Shown in pieces: positions 61,597 to 64,000 of a stretch of DNA of 64,000 bases. The notes under the pieces are model-generated. The model ran no database searches. It was given only the letters and a program-made list of their open reading frames with translations, and had not been told where the DNA came from. A program made the position numbers and the translations under genes. The stretch's first letter is position 1. Each line of letters begins with the position of its first letter. The DNA comes from DATJLY01 sp035604195 (GTDB lineage Bacteria; Pseudomonadota; Alphaproteobacteria; ATCC43930; CGMCC-115725): NCBI GenBank assembly GCA_035604195.1, contig DATNIY010000097.1:14281-78280 (forward strand). Reading direction: 5' to 3'.

Positions 61597-62424
61597 ATGG
61601 CGATCATGGTCGAGCGGGCGCGGCGCGACAGCAGCGGCGACAGGATGCTCGCCGTGCTCGAGCTGTTCACCGTCGAGCGCCCGCAATGGACCGTCGAGGC
61701 GGCGGCAGAGCGGATCGGCGTCTCCGCGACCACGACCTACCGCTATTTCAAGCGGCTGACTGGCGCCGGTCTGATCAGCCCGATCGCCGGGGCGAGCTAC
61801 GCTCTGGGGCCGGCGATCGTCCAGATGGATCGGCTCATCCAGATCTGCGACCCGATGCTGCGCGCAGCGCGGCTCGTGATGACGGAGCTGGTCCAGCGGG
61901 CCGCCGAGGGCTCGACGATCCTGCTCTGCCGCCTGTTTCACGACCGCGTCATGTGCGTCCATCTGGTGGTGGGTCGGGGACCGCAGCCGCCGGTAAGCTA
62001 TGAGCGCGGCCGCCTCATGCCGCTCTTCCGCGGCGCCACCTCCAAGATCATCCTGGCGCATCTGCCGACGCGGACCTTGAAATCGCTGTTCGCGCGTCAT
62101 GCCGCCGAGATCGTCGAAGCCGGCTTGGGCGCAGGGTGGGAAGATTTCCGCCGCGCTTTGGCGCGGCTGCGCCGTGCCGGCGCTTGCGTCACGCACGGCG
62201 AGCTCGACGCCGGCCGGATCGGCATCGCGGCGCCGGTCTTCGATCGCGAGCGCGCGATTCTGGGAAGCCTGAGCCTGGTCCTGCCGGCGGCGCGGGCGGA
62301 TGAGGGCGTGATCGCGCGGTTTCAGGCGCTGACGGTGGCAGGCGCGCGCGAGATCGAGCGCGCGATGGCCAACGGGTCGGTCTCGCACCAGCCGAGTCCG
62401 GCCCGCATGAAGGTCGCGCGCTGA
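61597..62424 (+). CDS. IclR-family transcriptional regulator
   Basis: 275-aa regulator: N-terminal winged helix (DRMLAVLELFTVERPQWTVEAAAERIGVSATTTYRYFKRLTGAGLI) and C-terminal effector domain (STILLCRLFHDRVMCVHLV, GAGWEDFRRALARLRRAG, GIAAPVFDRERAILGSLSLV). Family members commonly control aromatic catabolism. I choose ATG 61597; ATG 61606 and a TTG at 61561 are alternatives, with no clear ribosome site. The transhydroxylase-like gene follows 58 bases later in the same direction, possibly as a regulated operon. Confidence 0.88.
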   Translation: MAIMVERARRDSSGDRMLAVLELFTVERPQWTVEAAAERIGVSATTTYRYFKRLTGAGLISPIAGASYALGPAIVQMDRLIQICDPMLRAARLVMTELVQRAAEGSTILLCRLFHDRVMCVHLVVGRGPQPPVSYERGRLMPLFRGATSKIILAHLPTRTLKSLFARHAAEIVEAGLGAGWEDFRRALARLRRAGACVTHGELDAGRIGIAAPVFDRERAILGSLSLVLPAARADEGVIARFQALTVAGAREIERAMANGSVSHQPSPARMKVAR

Positions 62425-62482
62425 GCGCGCAATGCGCGTAGCAAGGCGGGGACGGCATGCCGTTCCGGCCCGAGGAGGGAAC

Positions 62483-64000
62483 ATGACGATCGCCGAAACC
62501 AAGTTCTCGTTCGTGCTGTTCGCCCTGGCGCAGGTGCTGCGCCACACGGCGCGCCATTACCCGGTGTTCGCCGATCGGCTCAAGGAGCGCAACCTCGTCG
62601 CTCAAGTCAACGCGCGCGAGGAGGAGATCGGGCGTTGGTATGAGCTCCGCAACGGCAAGGTCAAGTCGCGCAGCGGCCGGCATCCGAGCCCGGACATAAC
62701 GCTCGCCTTCAAGACGGCGCAGCTGGGCGCCCAAATGATGACGCCGCCGATAAACTGGCTCGACCAGATCAACGCGCAGAAGGACTTCAAGCTCACCGTC
62801 GACGGGCCCGAGGATCTGACCAACTGGTTTGCCCAGACCGTGATGATGATCCAATCGGTGCGCTGGACGTTCGGCATCGACCTCGGCAACGGCATGAGAC
62901 GCTATTGCAACATGACCAATGGCGGTCCGGTCTTCGTCTACGTCAAGGACGGCAGGATCATCCGCCTCACGCCCATCGACTTCGACGAGACCGACCCGCC
63001 GCCCTGGACCATCGAGGCGCGCGGCATGAAATTCACTCCGCCGCGCAAGACCACGCTGGCGCCGCATGGCCAGAACGTCCGCTCGATCATCTATTCGCCG
63101 GACCGGCTGCTCCATCCGATGAAGCGCGTGGACTTCGATCCCAATGGCGAGCGCAATCCGCAGAACCGCGGCAAATCGGGCTACGTGCGCATCTCCTGGG
63201 AGGAGGCGATCGACCTCGTCGCAACCGAGATCAAGCGGCTGAAGCGCGCCTATGGTCCGGGCGTGATGGCGGTCTCGCACGGCTCGCATCACACCTGGGG
63301 CAACATCGGCTACTACCTGAGCGCGCTCCATCGCTTCAAGAACGCGGTCGGCCACACCGCGGTGCATCACAACCCCGACAGCTGGGAGGGCTGGTATTGG
63401 GGCGCGGTGCATCATTGGGGCTACACGCTCCGGGTCGGCCAATGCGAAACCTATGGTACGGTCGAGGACTGCCTCAAACACTGCGAGATGATCGTGTTCT
63501 GGTCCGGCGATCCCGAGACCACCAGCGGCTCCTACGGCGCCCAGGAAGGCACGGTGCGGCGGCAGTGGCTCAAGAACCCCAAGCTCGGGATCAAACTCGT
63601 CCACATCGATCCCTACTACAACGCCTCGGCGCAATTCCTGCCGGGCAAGTGGTTAGCGCCCCGCCCCACGACCTCGGTCGCGATGGCGATGGCCATCGCC
63701 TATGTCTGGATCCGGGAGGGCCTCTACGACAAGGAGTACGTCGCGACCCATACCGTCGGCTTCGACAAATGGCAGGCCTATCTGCTCGGCGAGGAAGACG
63801 GTATCGCCAAGACGCCGGAGTGGCAGGAGGCCGAGACCGGCGTGCCGGCCAAGGACGTGCGCGCGCTTGCTCGCGAGTGGGGCCGGAAGCGCGTCTATCT
63901 CGCGGCCGGCGGCTGGGGCAATGGCCATGGCGGTGCCTGCCGCAACCAGACGGGCATTCAATGGGCGCGCACCATGGTCTGCCTCATCGCCATGCAGGGG
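62483..64000 (+). CDS. SCP2-like domain fused to pyrogallol transhydroxylase-like molybdopterin subunit (incomplete)
   Basis: Runs off the window end after 506 codons. Residues 1-125 resemble a sterol-carrier-protein-2 fold (RWYELRNGKVKSR, DITLAFKTAQLGAQMM, FKLTVDGPEDL). From about 140 it follows the large subunit of pyrogallol-phloroglucinol transhydroxylase, a molybdo-bis-MGD enzyme of the DMSO reductase family: GGPVFVYVKDGRIIRLTPID, FDPNGERNPQ, GSHHTWGN, HHNPDSWEGWYWG and RRQWLKNPKLG. H269, D299 and S300 correspond to that enzyme's H144, D174 and Mo-ligand S175. The counterpart of Y404 would lie beyond 64000. No FeS Cys motif or Tat signal. GAGGAGG precedes the ATG. It acts on trihydroxybenzene-like substrates by inference. 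Confidence 0.85.
   Translation, partial: MTIAETKFSFVLFALAQVLRHTARHYPVFADRLKERNLVAQVNAREEEIGRWYELRNGKVKSRSGRHPSPDITLAFKTAQLGAQMMTPPINWLDQINAQKDFKLTVDGPEDLTNWFAQTVMMIQSVRWTFGIDLGNGMRRYCNMTNGGPVFVYVKDGRIIRLTPIDFDETDPPPWTIEARGMKFTPPRKTTLAPHGQNVRSIIYSPDRLLHPMKRVDFDPNGERNPQNRGKSGYVRISWEEAIDLVATEIKRLKRAYGPGVMAVSHGSHHTWGNIGYYLSALHRFKNAVGHTAVHHNPDSWEGWYWGAVHHWGYTLRVGQCETYGTVEDCLKHCEMIVFWSGDPETTSGSYGAQEGTVRRQWLKNPKLGIKLVHIDPYYNASAQFLPGKWLAPRPTTSVAMAMAIAYVWIREGLYDKEYVATHTVGFDKWQAYLLGEEDGIAKTPEWQEAETGVPAKDVRALAREWGRKRVYLAAGGWGNGHGGACRNQTGIQWARTMVCLIAMQG

Overview
The window reads as chromosome of a GC-rich alphaproteobacterium, probably a soil or rhizosphere Rhizobiales/Rhodospirillales-like lineage. This rests on the even, high-GC third-position codon use, the density of periplasmic binding proteins and Rieske/molybdenum oxidoreductases, the class of Kdp operon, and GTG/TTG starts with short overlaps. 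I see no rRNA, tRNA, CRISPR array, prophage or insertion sequence. Coding density is high and long antisense shadow ORFs are frequent, as expected at this base composition.

Layout. 0-8.8 kb: an orphan Liv-type binding protein, a three-subunit CoxMSL-like molybdenum hydroxylase, a divergent two-subunit Rieske oxygenase, a D-tartrate-dehydratase-like enolase-superfamily enzyme and a VOC protein. 8.8-15.7 kb: an SsuBC-type ABC pair diverging from a cupin, a LigB-LigA fused ring-cleavage dioxygenase, a 4,5-dihydroxyphthalate-decarboxylase-like protein, a small ABM-like protein and a second Rieske oxygenase of the terephthalate/salicylate type. This looks like an aromatic-acid catabolic island. 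15.7-22.2 kb: PncC/CinA-type amidase, a ferritin-like protein, a cytoplasmic BisC-like molybdoenzyme, another orphan binding protein and a secreted beta-propeller with a His-rich tail.

22.3-32.5 kb: a type II secretion locus, transcribed leftward as O-E-F-H-I-J-L-M-C/N-D. It has neither gspG nor gspK. 32.6-44.3 kb: a mixed metabolic region: NitT/TauT-type binding protein, a luciferase-like monooxygenase relic, a methyltransferase-like protein, a split ThDP decarboxylase, an exported YqgE, an orphan binding protein, an aromatic-acid MFS, a transglutaminase-like protein, a polytopic membrane protein, a glycosylasparaginase-like enzyme and an MFS.

44.4-53.2 kb: kdp (K+ uptake) with two microproteins upstream, kdpFABC and kdpDE. 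Ahead of it is a duplicated, 11-bp-phased TATATG box module that resembles KdpE sites. 53.3-64 kb: an EmrB-type MFS, a lipoprotein, a CYTH-CHAD protein, a tightly coupled small-molecule kinase / enolase paralogue / D-2-hydroxyacid dehydrogenase operon, DoxX, an amidohydrolase, an IclR regulator, and an incomplete gene in which an SCP2-like domain is fused to a homologue of the pyrogallol-phloroglucinol transhydroxylase large subunit.

The most noteworthy items are that SCP2-transhydroxylase fusion, the repeated Kdp operator module, the kinase-enolase-dehydrogenase operon with an altered enolase active site, the incomplete T2SS locus and the internally deleted luciferase-like gene.
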